Source: an uncultured delta proteobacterium (GTDB lineage Bacteria > Myxococcota_A > UBA9160 > JAFDET01). From it: a DNA stretch of 42,738 nucleotides. The stretch's first letter is position 1; every line of letters starts with the position of its first letter. The stretch covers positions 1-42,738 of the forward strand of contig CAMYLJ010000050.1 of assembly GCA_947259215.1 (NCBI GenBank). Direction: 5' to 3'. The notes beneath the pieces are model-generated. The model worked only from the letters and a program-made list of their open reading frames with translations, was not told where the DNA came from and did not search any database. Position numbers and translations under genes: made by a program. This document shows, piece by piece, positions 7,201 through 14,352 of this stretch.

Positions 7201-9087
7201 GTGAGCTACCAGGTACTCGCGCGCAGATGGCGACCCGAGGGCTTCGACGAGGTCTTCGGGCAGTCCCACGTCACGACCCCGCTGCGGAACGCCATCCGCA
7301 GCGACCGCGTCCCCCACGCCATCCTGCTGTGCGGTCCGCGCGGCGTCGGCAAGACCACCCTGGCGCGCATCCTGGCGCGCTGCCTGAACTGCGAGAAGGG
7401 GCCCACCGAGACCCCCTGCGGCGCCTGCGGCGCCTGCCAGGAGATCTCCGAGGGACGCTCCACGGACGTGCAGGAGATCGACGCCGCCAGTCGCACCAGC
7501 GTGGACGACGTGCGCGAGCTGATCGAGGCCGTGCGCTACGCGCCCTCCCCCGGCAAGCACCGGATCTTCGTGGTGGACGAGGTGCACATGCTCTCCACCG
7601 CGGCCTTCAACGCGCTGCTGAAGACCCTGGAGGAGCCGCCGCCGCGCAGCCTCTTCGTCTTCTGCACCACCAACCCCGAGAAGATCCCCTTCACCGTGGT
7701 GTCGCGCTGCCAGCGCTACGACCTGCGGCGCATCAAGGCCAGCGACGTGGTCTCCCGGCTCACGGAGGTGTGCAAGGCGGAGGGCGTGACGCTCTCCGAC
7801 ACCAGTCTCCAGGCCATCGCCCGCGAGAGCGAGGGCTCGCTGCGCGACGCCCTGACCCTGCTCGACCAGGTGATCGCCTCCGGCGGCGAAGCGATCGACG
7901 ACGCGCGGGTGGCAGAGCTGCTCGACCTGGTGGATCGCCGCCTGCTGCTGGCGATCGCCGAAGCCTGCGTGGACGGCGACGCCCGGGGCGCGCTCGAAGC
8001 CTGCGGGCGCGCCGCCGAAGCGGGCGTGGACGCGAAGCGCCTGGGCGGCGCCCTGCTCCAGATCCTGCGCGACCTGGTGGTCCTGCGCGTGGCCCCGGAC
8101 GCCGGGCTGGTGGAGGGCGGAGACGCCGAGGTCGCGGAGCTGCGCGCCATCGCGGAGCGCGCCGAGGAGGCGCGCCTGCGCCGCATGTTCCGCGCCCTGG
8201 TGAAGGAGCAGGAAGACCTGGCCTGGGCCCCCCAGCCCCACGCCGTGCTCGAGATGGCGGTGATCCGCCTGGCCCAGATGCCCGCCGGCGACGACGTCGC
8301 CACCCTCCTGGCCCGCCTCGACGCCCTGGAAAAACAGACCCGCGGCGGCGGCGGAAGCGCGCCGGCCGGCGGTTCCGGAGCGACCAGCGGCGGCGGACGA
8401 AGCGCAGCGAGCGGAAGCTCCTCGGCGTCGAGCGAGAAGCGCTCTTCCGCGCGGGCACTGGAGACGGAGCCGCCGAGCCCGGCGAACCCGCCGGAGGCCG
8501 CCGCCCCGCAAGCGCAGCCCGAAGGGCTGCGCGCGCAGCGGTCTCAGCGACAGCGCCAGGCAGCTGGGGAAGTCGGCCCCAGGCCGGCTTCCGACTCTTC
8601 GTCTTCCGAAGGCGAGCGAAGCCATGCTATGGAGAGCCACCCTGGCCCTGCGAATCCTCCGAGCCCCGCGGCCCAGAACGAAACCCCGCCTCCCGACGAC
8701 GCCCCCCTCGACGTCGTCTTCGACCAGCTCCGCCGCTTCGCCCAGCAACGCAACCGGGGACTCTTCGCCGCTCTCGAAGGGGGGCGTCTCGTCCTGCGCG
8801 GAGCGGAGCGCCTGCGCCTGGCGGTGTCCCAGGAGTTCGCGGCGCGGCGCCTGCGGGCCCGCCTCGGCGACCTGGAGGAGGTGTGCCAGGCCTTCTTCGG
8901 GACGCGCCTGCGGGTGGAAGTGGAGTGCGACGCGGCCGAGGGCGACGAAGCCAGCGGGCCCGACGGCAACAGCGACCTCGCCCGCCGACGCCGCCAGGAG
9001 GCCCTGGACCATCCGGCGGTGAATGCGACGCTCGAGGTCCTGGGTGGCGAGATCGTCGAGATCCGCCCGCTCGGAGGCGGCCGGTGA
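7201..9087 (+). CDS. dnaX: DNA polymerase III subunit gamma/tau
   Basis: The 628-residue clamp-loader ATPase loads the sliding clamp during replication. It begins at GTG 7201 (SYQVLARRWRPEGFDEVFGQ, the canonical start of the family). Walker A is GPRGVGKT (residues 45-52), Zn-binding Cys are 61/64/73/76/79, and Walker B is DEVH (126-129), followed by the SRC arginine-finger region. The AAA+ and collar domains run to about residue 370. Residues about 377-500 are a low-complexity Gly/Ser/Pro/Glu linker. A C-terminal tau-like domain (about 505-610, FDQLRRFAQQRNRGLFAALEG) follows. Its TGA overlaps the ybaB start (GTGA), which implies translational coupling. The linker DNA contains a perfect inverted repeat (8512-8532). 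Confidence 0.96.
   Translation: MSYQVLARRWRPEGFDEVFGQSHVTTPLRNAIRSDRVPHAILLCGPRGVGKTTLARILARCLNCEKGPTETPCGACGACQEISEGRSTDVQEIDAASRTSVDDVRELIEAVRYAPSPGKHRIFVVDEVHMLSTAAFNALLKTLEEPPPRSLFVFCTTNPEKIPFTVVSRCQRYDLRRIKASDVVSRLTEVCKAEGVTLSDTSLQAIARESEGSLRDALTLLDQVIASGGEAIDDARVAELLDLVDRRLLLAIAEACVDGDARGALEACGRAAEAGVDAKRLGGALLQILRDLVVLRVAPDAGLVEGGDAEVAELRAIAERAEEARLRRMFRALVKEQEDLAWAPQPHAVLEMAVIRLAQMPAGDDVATLLARLDALEKQTRGGGGSAPAGGSGATSGGGRSAASGSSSASSEKRSSARALETEPPSPANPPEAAAPQAQPEGLRAQRSQRQRQAAGEVGPRPASDSSSSEGERSHAMESHPGPANPPSPAAQNETPPPDDAPLDVVFDQLRRFAQQRNRGLFAALEGGRLVLRGAERLRLAVSQEFAARRLRARLGDLEEVCQAFFGTRLRVEVECDAAEGDEASGPDGNSDLARRRRQEALDHPAVNATLEVLGGEIVEIRPLGGGR
8512..8532. repeat. Perfect inverted repeat inside the dnaX linker
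   Basis: GCGCAGCCC-GAA-GGGCTGCGC is a 9-bp perfect stem with a 3-base GAA loop. The core AGCCCGAAGGGCT recurs at 42463-42473 in an intergenic terminator-like hairpin. Such sharing suggests a small palindromic repeat family that can sit in tolerant coding regions. Confidence 0.45.
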
Positions 9088-9413
9088 GCCCTCCCGACCT
9101 GAAGGACCTGCTGGCCCAGGCCCAGCAGATGCAGGAGCGCATCGCCGAGGCCCAGCGCCAGCTCGCCGCGCGGCGGGTGGAGGCCTCCTCGGGGGGCGGC
9201 ATGGTGACCGCCGTCGCCACCTGCGAGCTGCGCATCGCGGAGATCCGCATCGAGCCGTCGCTGCTCCAGGAGGGCGACCGCGGCATGCTCCAGGACCTGG
9301 TGGCGGCCGCGGTGAACGCGGCGCTTGCCGAGGCCCAGCGCGTGGCCACCGAGGAGCTCCAGAAGGCCGCGGGCCCGAGCCCGGTGATTCCCGGCATGCC
9401 GGGCTCCGGTTAG
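9084..9413 (+). CDS. ybaB: YbaB/EbfC nucleoid-associated protein
   Basis: The 109-residue YbaB/EbfC family DNA-binding protein forms a dimer that binds DNA like tweezers and often lies next to recR. Features are the N-terminal helix DLKDLLAQAQQMQERIAEAQRQL, a central beta segment (VEASSGGGMVTAV) and a C-terminal helical part ending in VIPGMPGSG. The GTG start at 9084 overlaps the dnaX stop by 4 bases. recR follows after 2 bases, so dnaX-ybaB-recR is one operon. Confidence 0.94.
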   Translation: MSPPDLKDLLAQAQQMQERIAEAQRQLAARRVEASSGGGMVTAVATCELRIAEIRIEPSLLQEGDRGMLQDLVAAAVNAALAEAQRVATEELQKAAGPSPVIPGMPGSG

Positions 9414-9415
9414 CC

Positions 9416-10015
9416 GTGCGCAGCGCGCCGCCCATCGAGCGCCTGGTCGCCAACCTCAAGCGACTTCCGGGAATCGGAGAGAAGTCCGCGACCCGCCTCG
9501 CCTTCCATCTGCTCGGCAGCGCCGAGAACCAGGTGCAGGAGCTGGCGGACGCCATCGCCCGGGTCAAGAAGGACATCGTGCTGTGCGAGGTCTGCTTCGA
9601 CCTCACCGATCGCTCGCCCTGCGAGATCTGCCGGGCGCCGGACCGCGACACGGCCACGATCTGCGTGGTGGAGGAGCCCGCGGACCTGGCGGCGGTGGAG
9701 GGCACCGGAGGCTTCAAGGGCCGCTATCACGTGCTGGGCGGCGCCCTCTCGCCGATCGACGGTATCGGCCCCGAGGCGCTCCGGATCCGCGAGCTGGAGG
9801 CGCGGGTCGCCCCGGGCGAGGTGCGCGAGGTGATCCTGGCCACCAACCCCAACGCGGAGGGCGACGCCACCGCCCACTACCTGGCGGATCGGCTGCGCCC
9901 GAGCGGGGTCCGGCTGACTCGGATCGCCTACGGCATGCCCCTGGGCGGCGACCTCGAGTACGCCGACCACGTGACGATCGGGCGCTCCCTGGCCAACCGC
10001 AGCGAGCTCGAATGA
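9416..10015 (+). CDS. recR: Recombination mediator RecR
   Basis: A 199-residue RecR, a ring-forming protein that works with RecF/RecO in gap repair and RecA loading. The N-terminal helix-hairpin-helix reads LKRLPGIGEKSATRLAFHLL. The Cys4 zinc motif is CEVCFDLTDRSPCEIC, and the Toprim domain contains VVEEPADLAAVE and ATNPNAEGDATAHYL. The GTG start at 9416 is 2 bases after the ybaB stop. Length matches the family (about 200 residues). Confidence 0.96.
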   Translation: MRSAPPIERLVANLKRLPGIGEKSATRLAFHLLGSAENQVQELADAIARVKKDIVLCEVCFDLTDRSPCEICRAPDRDTATICVVEEPADLAAVEGTGGFKGRYHVLGGALSPIDGIGPEALRIRELEARVAPGEVREVILATNPNAEGDATAHYLADRLRPSGVRLTRIAYGMPLGGDLEYADHVTIGRSLANRSELE

Positions 10016-10101
10016 GCCGCCGGGAGGGAGCGCGAGGGGACCGCAGCGAAGCGGCTAAAGCCCCGTCGAAAATGGGCCGATGCACGGCCGGAAGTGGACG
10101 C

Positions 10102-10131
10102 TTGCCCCCGGCCCCTGTGGCAGGGTAGATT
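10102..10131 (+). promoter_or_regulatory. Promoter of mglBA
   Basis: A TTGCCC (10102-10107) and a TAGATT (10126-10131) are separated by 18 bases, placing transcription start near 10138 and leaving a leader of about 40 bases before mglB. The 158-base gap after recR therefore probably separates the recombination operon from mglBA. Confidence 0.5.
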
Positions 10132-10179
10132 GGGCGAGTAAACCGCTTCTGTCCTGGGGGGTTACAGCAGCTCGTGCCG

Positions 10180-10668
10180 ATGCTCGACGCCCAGCTCGTG
10201 CTCTACGACGAGGATCTCCAGCGGATCCTCGAGGTGATCCAGCGTCTGGTCCGGGATGCCAACGCCAAGGGCATCTTCCTGGTGGACAAGAACGGCCAGC
10301 TCCTCGCCGAAGCCGGCGAGATGGAGGGCGTCGACACCACCAGCCTGGCGTCGCTCACGGCGGGCAACATCGCTGCCACAGGCGGCCTCGCCAAGATCAT
10401 CGGTGAGGACGAGTTCCCCACGCACTTCCATCAGGGGCAGCGGGACAACCTCCACATCTCCCTGGTGTCCCAGCGCTTCATCCTGGTGGTGATCTTCGAC
10501 GATCGCAGCTCCCTGGGTCTGGTCCGGCTCCGCGTGAAGAAGTGCAGCGCCGAGCTGGCGCGCCTCTTCGAGGAGATCCAGAAGAAGAGCGAGCGCGCGC
10601 AGTCGGCGGAGGGCGGAAGCCCTTTCGCAGAGATCACCGACGACGACATCGACAACCTATTCGAGTAG
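10180..10668 (+). CDS. mglB: MglB-type Roadblock/LC7 GTPase-activating protein
   Basis: This 162-residue Roadblock/LC7 protein has the hallmark segments of Myxococcus MglB: DANAKGIFLVDKNGQLLAEAG, DTTSLASLTAGNIAATGGLAK, a stretch after DDRSSLGLVRLRVKK, and the C-terminal SPFAEITDDDIDNLFE that in MglB contacts MglA. In the family MglB is a homodimer that stimulates GTP hydrolysis by MglA and fixes the lagging pole during motility. ATG 10180 is preferred because the N-terminus then matches MglB length; GTG 10174 is possible. mglA follows after 9 bases, so the two are co-transcribed. Confidence 0.93.
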   Translation: MLDAQLVLYDEDLQRILEVIQRLVRDANAKGIFLVDKNGQLLAEAGEMEGVDTTSLASLTAGNIAATGGLAKIIGEDEFPTHFHQGQRDNLHISLVSQRFILVVIFDDRSSLGLVRLRVKKCSAELARLFEEIQKKSERAQSAEGGSPFAEITDDDIDNLFE

Positions 10669-10677
10669 CCGCCACCC

Positions 10678-11268
10678 ATGTCGTTCATCAATTACTCGTC
10701 GCGTGAGATCAACTGCAAGATCGTCTACTACGGCCCGGGGCTGTGCGGGAAGACGACGAACCTCCAGTTCATCTACACCAAGACCGCGCCCGACGCGAAG
10801 GGCAAGATGATCTCGCTGGCCACGGAGACCGAGCGCACCCTGTTCTTCGACTTCCTGCCCCTGGCGCTGGGCAAGATCCGCGGCTTTAGCACCCGCTTCC
10901 ACCTCTACACGGTGCCCGGCCAGGTCTTCTACGACGCCAGCCGCAAGCTCATCCTGAAGGGCGTGGACGGCGTGGTGTTCGTGGCCGACAGCCAGATCGA
11001 GCGCATGGAGGCCAACCTCGAGAGCCTGGACAACCTCAAGGTAAACCTGCGCGAGCAGGGCTACGAGCTCGACCGGGTCCCCTACGTGGTCCAGTACAAC
11101 AAGCGCGACCTGCCCAACGCCGCGCCGCTGGACGAGATGCAGCGCTTGCTCAACCCCGGCGGCGTCCCCGACTTCGAGGCCTGCGCCACGGTGGGCAAGG
11201 GCGTCTTCGAGACCCTGAAGGCCGTCGCCAAGGGCGTCCTGACGGACCTCAAGAAGATGGGCCGCTAG
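10678..11268 (+). CDS. mglA: MglA-type small Ras-like GTPase
   Basis: A 196-residue GTPase nearly collinear with Myxococcus MglA. The P-loop is GPGLCGKT (19-26). Switch II has TVPGQ with Gln82, where Ras has DxxG, which is the MglA signature. The guanine motif is NKRD, and [22 protein letters not shown] is characteristic. In the family it switches between GTP and GDP forms and sets the leading pole for gliding or type IV pilus motility. All key residues are present. Finding the pair directly after dnaX-ybaB-recR suggests a core, not accessory, gene. It converges on the second sulfatase with 66 bases between. Confidence 0.95.
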   Translation: MSFINYSSREINCKIVYYGPGLCGKTTNLQFIYTKTAPDAKGKMISLATETERTLFFDFLPLALGKIRGFSTRFHLYTVPGQVFYDASRKLILKGVDGVVFVADSQIERMEANLESLDNLKVNLREQGYELDRVPYVVQYNKRDLPNAAPLDEMQRLLNPGGVPDFEACATVGKGVFETLKAVAKGVLTDLKKMGR

Positions 11269-11334
11269 GCCCCTCCCCGACTCCGACACAGCTCTGTTTG
11301 CGAAGGTACGCGGGCTCGCCGCCCCGCAACGGCG

Positions 11335-12744
11335 CTAGAGGTAGCCCAGGGCCTCGAGGCGATCGCGGGTCTCCGGGTCGAGCTCGACCGGCTCCGCGCC
11401 CTCGCCTTCCGGGATCGCGGCCTCGCGCTCGGCCAGCAGCCGGCGCATGCGCTCCAGCACCTCGGGCCGCTCCGCCGCCAGGTTCCGGCGTTCGCGCGGA
11501 TCCGCGCCGAGTTCGTACAGCTCCTCCAGGAACACCCCCCGGTCCTCCTCCTCGCGGCGGAAGGCGGACATGCGGTCGTCGCGCACGTAGCGGTTCCAGC
11601 GGATGAGCTTCCAGCCGTCGGCGATCAGCATGGCGCGCCCGTGGTTGCCCCCGGCGTAGACCGCGTCCCGCGGCGCGGCCTCGCCCCGCGCCAGCGGCAG
11701 CAGGCTGCGGCCCTGGAAGTGGCCGAAGCCCGCCGGGTCGATCCCCAGCGCATCCAGGATCGTCGGCATCACGTCCACCAGCTCGACGAAGGGCTCGATC
11801 CGGCGCGGCGCCACGCCCGGGATGCGGAAGAGCAGCGGCACGTGCACCTGCTCCATGTAGAGCGTCCGCCCGTGGGAGTGACCGCCGGTGTCGTCGGGAT
11901 GCGGCTCGAAGAACTCCTCGCCGTGGTCCGCGGTGATGACCAGCAGCGTGTCGTCGCGGCCGATTCCGTGGGACTCCAGCAGCCCCAGCGTCCGCTCCAG
12001 CATCGTGTCCGTGTAGCGGATCTCTCCGTCGTACTGGGAGCGGAAGAGCGCGTTGTCTCTCCGCCGGTCCAGGGTCCCCTTGCGGCTGTAGATCAGGTTC
12101 GGCTCGGGCTCGACGCCGGGCGGCACGAAGCTCTCGTGGTACGGCGGCGGCGGGGAGTAGGGCCCGTGGACGTCGCGGTAGTGGAGGTACAGGAAGAGCG
12201 GACGCCGCTCGTCCTGGGCCAGGTAGCGGCCCAGCTTGTCGTGGATCTTCTGCGCCGTCTCCTTGCGCATGTACAGCGGGCCCTCCTTGGGCCAGCCCTG
12301 CTTGTTGTCGTCATACAGGTCGAAGCCCTGGCCGAAGCCGAAGCGCTCGTTCAGGTGCGGGTTGAAGACGAAGGCCGCCGTGGCGTAGCCCTCGGCGCTC
12401 AGGATCTCGGCCAGGGTCAGGAAGCGCGGGGCGAGCACGTCGCTTTGCGGGTTGTCGTAGAGGACCTTGTGCTGGCGCGGGTAGACGGAGGTGAAGTACG
12501 AGGGCACCGAGGCCTGGGTGTAGCTCTCCTGGCTGATCGCCCGGTTGAAGACCAGGGACTCCCGCGCCAGGGCATCGAGGAAGGGGCTGGTGTCGCGGGA
12601 GTAGCCGTGCAACCCCAGGGCGTCCGCCCGCAGGGCATCGATCGTCACCCACACCACGTTGAGCCGCGCGGGCGGCTCGGGCGCCGGCGCGCAGGCGCAG
12701 GCCGCCAGTCCCAGCCAGATCGCGATCCTCTCTCCCCGCGGCAT
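11335..12744 (-). CDS. Sulfatase-family hydrolase lipoprotein (Thr type)
   Basis: A 469-residue lipoprotein: a short signal (IAIWLGLAACACAP, lipobox LAAC) is followed directly by the sulfatase domain (LNVVWVTIDALRADAL). Metal-site motifs include HYRDVHGPYSPPPPYH and ITADHGEEFFEPH. At the nucleophile region it reads SYTQASVPSYFTSVYPRQH, again with Thr where true sulfatases have Cys or Ser, and with the neighbouring Pro changed to Ala. The end DRLEALGYL matches the first sulfatase, so the two are paralogues, one membrane-embedded and one lipid-anchored. The substrate is unknown. The ATG at 12744 lies 8 nt after a perfect TATACT -10. Confidence 0.88.
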   Translation of the reverse strand: MPRGERIAIWLGLAACACAPAPEPPARLNVVWVTIDALRADALGLHGYSRDTSPFLDALARESLVFNRAISQESYTQASVPSYFTSVYPRQHKVLYDNPQSDVLAPRFLTLAEILSAEGYATAAFVFNPHLNERFGFGQGFDLYDDNKQGWPKEGPLYMRKETAQKIHDKLGRYLAQDERRPLFLYLHYRDVHGPYSPPPPYHESFVPPGVEPEPNLIYSRKGTLDRRRDNALFRSQYDGEIRYTDTMLERTLGLLESHGIGRDDTLLVITADHGEEFFEPHPDDTGGHSHGRTLYMEQVHVPLLFRIPGVAPRRIEPFVELVDVMPTILDALGIDPAGFGHFQGRSLLPLARGEAAPRDAVYAGGNHGRAMLIADGWKLIRWNRYVRDDRMSAFRREEEDRGVFLEELYELGADPRERRNLAAERPEVLERMRRLLAEREAAIPEGEGAEPVELDPETRDRLEALGYL

Positions 12745-12752
12745 GGCGGCGC

Positions 12753-12758
12753 AGTATA
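12753..12758 (-). promoter_or_regulatory. -10 box TATACT of the second sulfatase
   Basis: On the minus strand TATACT is followed by 8 bases and then the ATG at 12744, leaving almost no untranslated leader. Confidence 0.55.
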
Positions 12759-12798
12759 CCCCTGCGTCGGACGGGCGCAGGCGAGGCGGGCGCTGGTC

Positions 12799-12804
12799 TA
12801 CACT
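12799..12804 (+). promoter_or_regulatory. -10 box TACACT of the alpha/beta hydrolase
   Basis: TACACT, 6 bases (GCCGGC), then ATG 12811. Start of transcription and of translation probably coincide. It is divergent from the sulfatase promoter within 66 bases. Confidence 0.5.
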
Positions 12805-12810
12805 GCCGGC

Positions 12811-13623
12811 ATGCCCCTCGCCGACGTCGGCGGCCACCAGCTCTACTACGAGAGCCACGGGCAGGGCCTCGGGCTGCCGCTGGTCCTGATCATGGGGCTC
12901 GGCGGGTCGTGCAAGGGCTGGCTCCCGCTCCAGGTGCCGGAGTTCTCGCGCCAGCATCGGACGCTGGTGTTCGACAACCGCGGCGTGGGCGAGAGCCAGG
13001 ACCCGGGCGGGCCCTTCAGCACCGAGGACCTGGCCGACGACACGGCGGGGCTGCTGGACGCTCTGGGCATCGAGCGCGCCCACGTGCTCGGCGCCTTCCT
13101 CGGCGGCATGGTCGCGCAGCAGCTGACGCTCCGGCACCCGCAGCGGGTCGGGCGCCTGGTGCTGGTGGCCACCTACGCGCGCCCGGACACGAAGCGGCGC
13201 CTGCTGCTCGAGCAGTGGAAGAGCATGGTGGAGCACGGCATGCCCCTCGAGGTGCACGTGAACGAGCGCGTGCTGTGGGGGCTCCAGGACGAAACCCTGG
13301 AGCAGACCGACGCCCTCGCTGCCCTGCGCACGTTCTTCGAGCGCGACGGCGCCCCCCTGCCCGACGACGTCTTCGTGCGCCAGATCGACGCCTGCCTGGA
13401 CCACGACGTCCACGACGAGCTGCGCAGGATCGCGGCGCCCACCCTGGTGATGTGCGGACGCCAGGATCAGCTCACGCCGCCGCGCCTCCACCGCCAGATC
13501 GCCGACGAGATCCCGCACGCGCGGCTCGTGACCCTGACCTACGGCGCTCACCTGATTGCGGCCGAGGCGGCTCCGCGCTTCAACGAGGTGGTGAGCGAGT
13601 TCCTGGCCGAGGCGGACGCCTAG
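12811..13623 (+). CDS. Alpha/beta hydrolase with Phe at the nucleophile position
   Basis: The 270-residue fold matches the epoxide hydrolase/esterase group: LVLIMGLGGSCKGW (oxyanion region), VFDNRGVGES, a nucleophile elbow, and the acid Asp (CGRQDQLTPP) and base His (YGAHLIAAE) near the end. The elbow reads GAFLGGM (residues 94-100), where the family has G-x-S-x-G-G. Phe96 is encoded by TTC at 13096-13098, one base from the Ser codon TCC. As written the protein should lack hydrolase activity. This could be a real lineage change, a recent mutation or a base-call error. Its stop overlaps the convergent methyltransferase stop in CTAG. Confidence 0.88.
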   Translation: MPLADVGGHQLYYESHGQGLGLPLVLIMGLGGSCKGWLPLQVPEFSRQHRTLVFDNRGVGESQDPGGPFSTEDLADDTAGLLDALGIERAHVLGAFLGGMVAQQLTLRHPQRVGRLVLVATYARPDTKRRLLLEQWKSMVEHGMPLEVHVNERVLWGLQDETLEQTDALAALRTFFERDGAPLPDDVFVRQIDACLDHDVHDELRRIAAPTLVMCGRQDQLTPPRLHRQIADEIPHARLVTLTYGAHLIAAEAAPRFNEVVSEFLAEADA

Positions 13624-14339
13624 GCGGGCAGGCTGCGAAAGCCGAGGCGCGCAAGGCTCGGGGCGAGCTCCGGATCGGCGGCCGCAGCGGCGCGCAGGCC
13701 GCGGCCCGTGAGCCCGGCCGGCCCTCCCACGTAGACGCGATTGTCGTAGCGATCCACGTCGATGCGAGCCCGGGCGGGAAAGCGCCTCGCCAGGGCGCGG
13801 GCGACGGCCGGCCCCTCGTCGAGCGCGTTCGACACCAGCAGGCCGCCCCGGGCGACCCGGCGGGCGGCCGCGGCGAGCCCCGGCTCGAGCATCCAGTCGG
13901 GCTTGTGCACGGCGCGCCCGGAGCCGACGAAAACGTCCTCCAGCACGGCGTCGAAGCGCCGGCGCTCGCGCGCCAGGAAGCGGCGGGCGTCGTCGGTCAC
14001 GATCTCGAGCCCGAGGGCCTCCAGATCGAAGGCGTCGCGGGCCGCGGCCACCACCCCGGGATCGATCTCCACCCCGACGATCTCGGCGCGCGGCGCCAGG
14101 GCCCGGGCCAGCCGGGCCGCGCTGCCGCCGCCGAGCCCCAGGATCAGGACCTTGCGGCGGCGCGCCGGCGGAAGCCACGCCAGGGGCGCGGCCAGCGCGT
14201 CCCAGACCGAGCCTGTGAGCGCGCTCCCGGGGCGCCAGAACGAAGCGAAGCTGCCGTCCACGCGCAGGGCGCGGCCGCCCGCGATGTGTCGCACCTCGAC
14301 GCGTGCGCGTCCGGCGCTCCCGTCCCGACGTCGCCCCAC
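13620..14339 (-). CDS. Spermidine-synthase-like methyltransferase
   Basis: A 239-residue Rossmann-fold protein resembling the spermidine synthase/SAM-dependent methyltransferase family: VLILGLGGGSAARLARAL (SAM or dcSAM loop), VGVEIDPGVV (acidic end of strand 2), TDDARRFLARERRRFDAVLEDVF. The aminopropyltransferase gatekeeper residues are not obvious, so polyamine synthesis is not assured. The start is GTG 14339 behind GGGGGGAG, divergent from priA with 13 bases between the start codons. Its TAG shares CTAG 13620-13623 with the convergent hydrolase gene. Confidence 0.8.
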   Translation of the reverse strand: MGRRRDGSAGRARVEVRHIAGGRALRVDGSFASFWRPGSALTGSVWDALAAPLAWLPPARRRKVLILGLGGGSAARLARALAPRAEIVGVEIDPGVVAAARDAFDLEALGLEIVTDDARRFLARERRRFDAVLEDVFVGSGRAVHKPDWMLEPGLAAAARRVARGGLLVSNALDEGPAVARALARRFPARARIDVDRYDNRVYVGGPAGLTGRGLRAAAAADPELAPSLARLGFRSLPA

Positions 14340-14340
14340 C

Positions 14341-14346
14341 TACACT
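14341..14346 (+). promoter_or_regulatory. -10 box TACACT of priA
   Basis: TACACT, 6 bases (CCCCCC), then ATG 14353 of priA. There is no room for a Shine-Dalgarno sequence in a transcript from this box. On the other strand the C-run provides the GGGGGGAG ribosome site of the divergent methyltransferase. Confidence 0.5.
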
Positions 14347-14352
14347 CCCCCC

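Noticed and set aside
8326-8345. Programmed frameshift site in dnaX making a gamma form
   Set aside because: A short A5 run precedes GC-rich sequence, but the heptamer is not a good slippery site and the -1 frame does not end soon.
10016-10173. Riboswitch upstream of mglB
   Set aside because: The gap has some pairing potential, but most of it lies before the predicted transcript start and no known aptamer core is recognisable.
11641-12810. Long plus-strand frame before the alpha/beta hydrolase
   Set aside because: It mirrors the second sulfatase. The hydrolase similarity begins exactly at ATG 12811 behind a -10 box.
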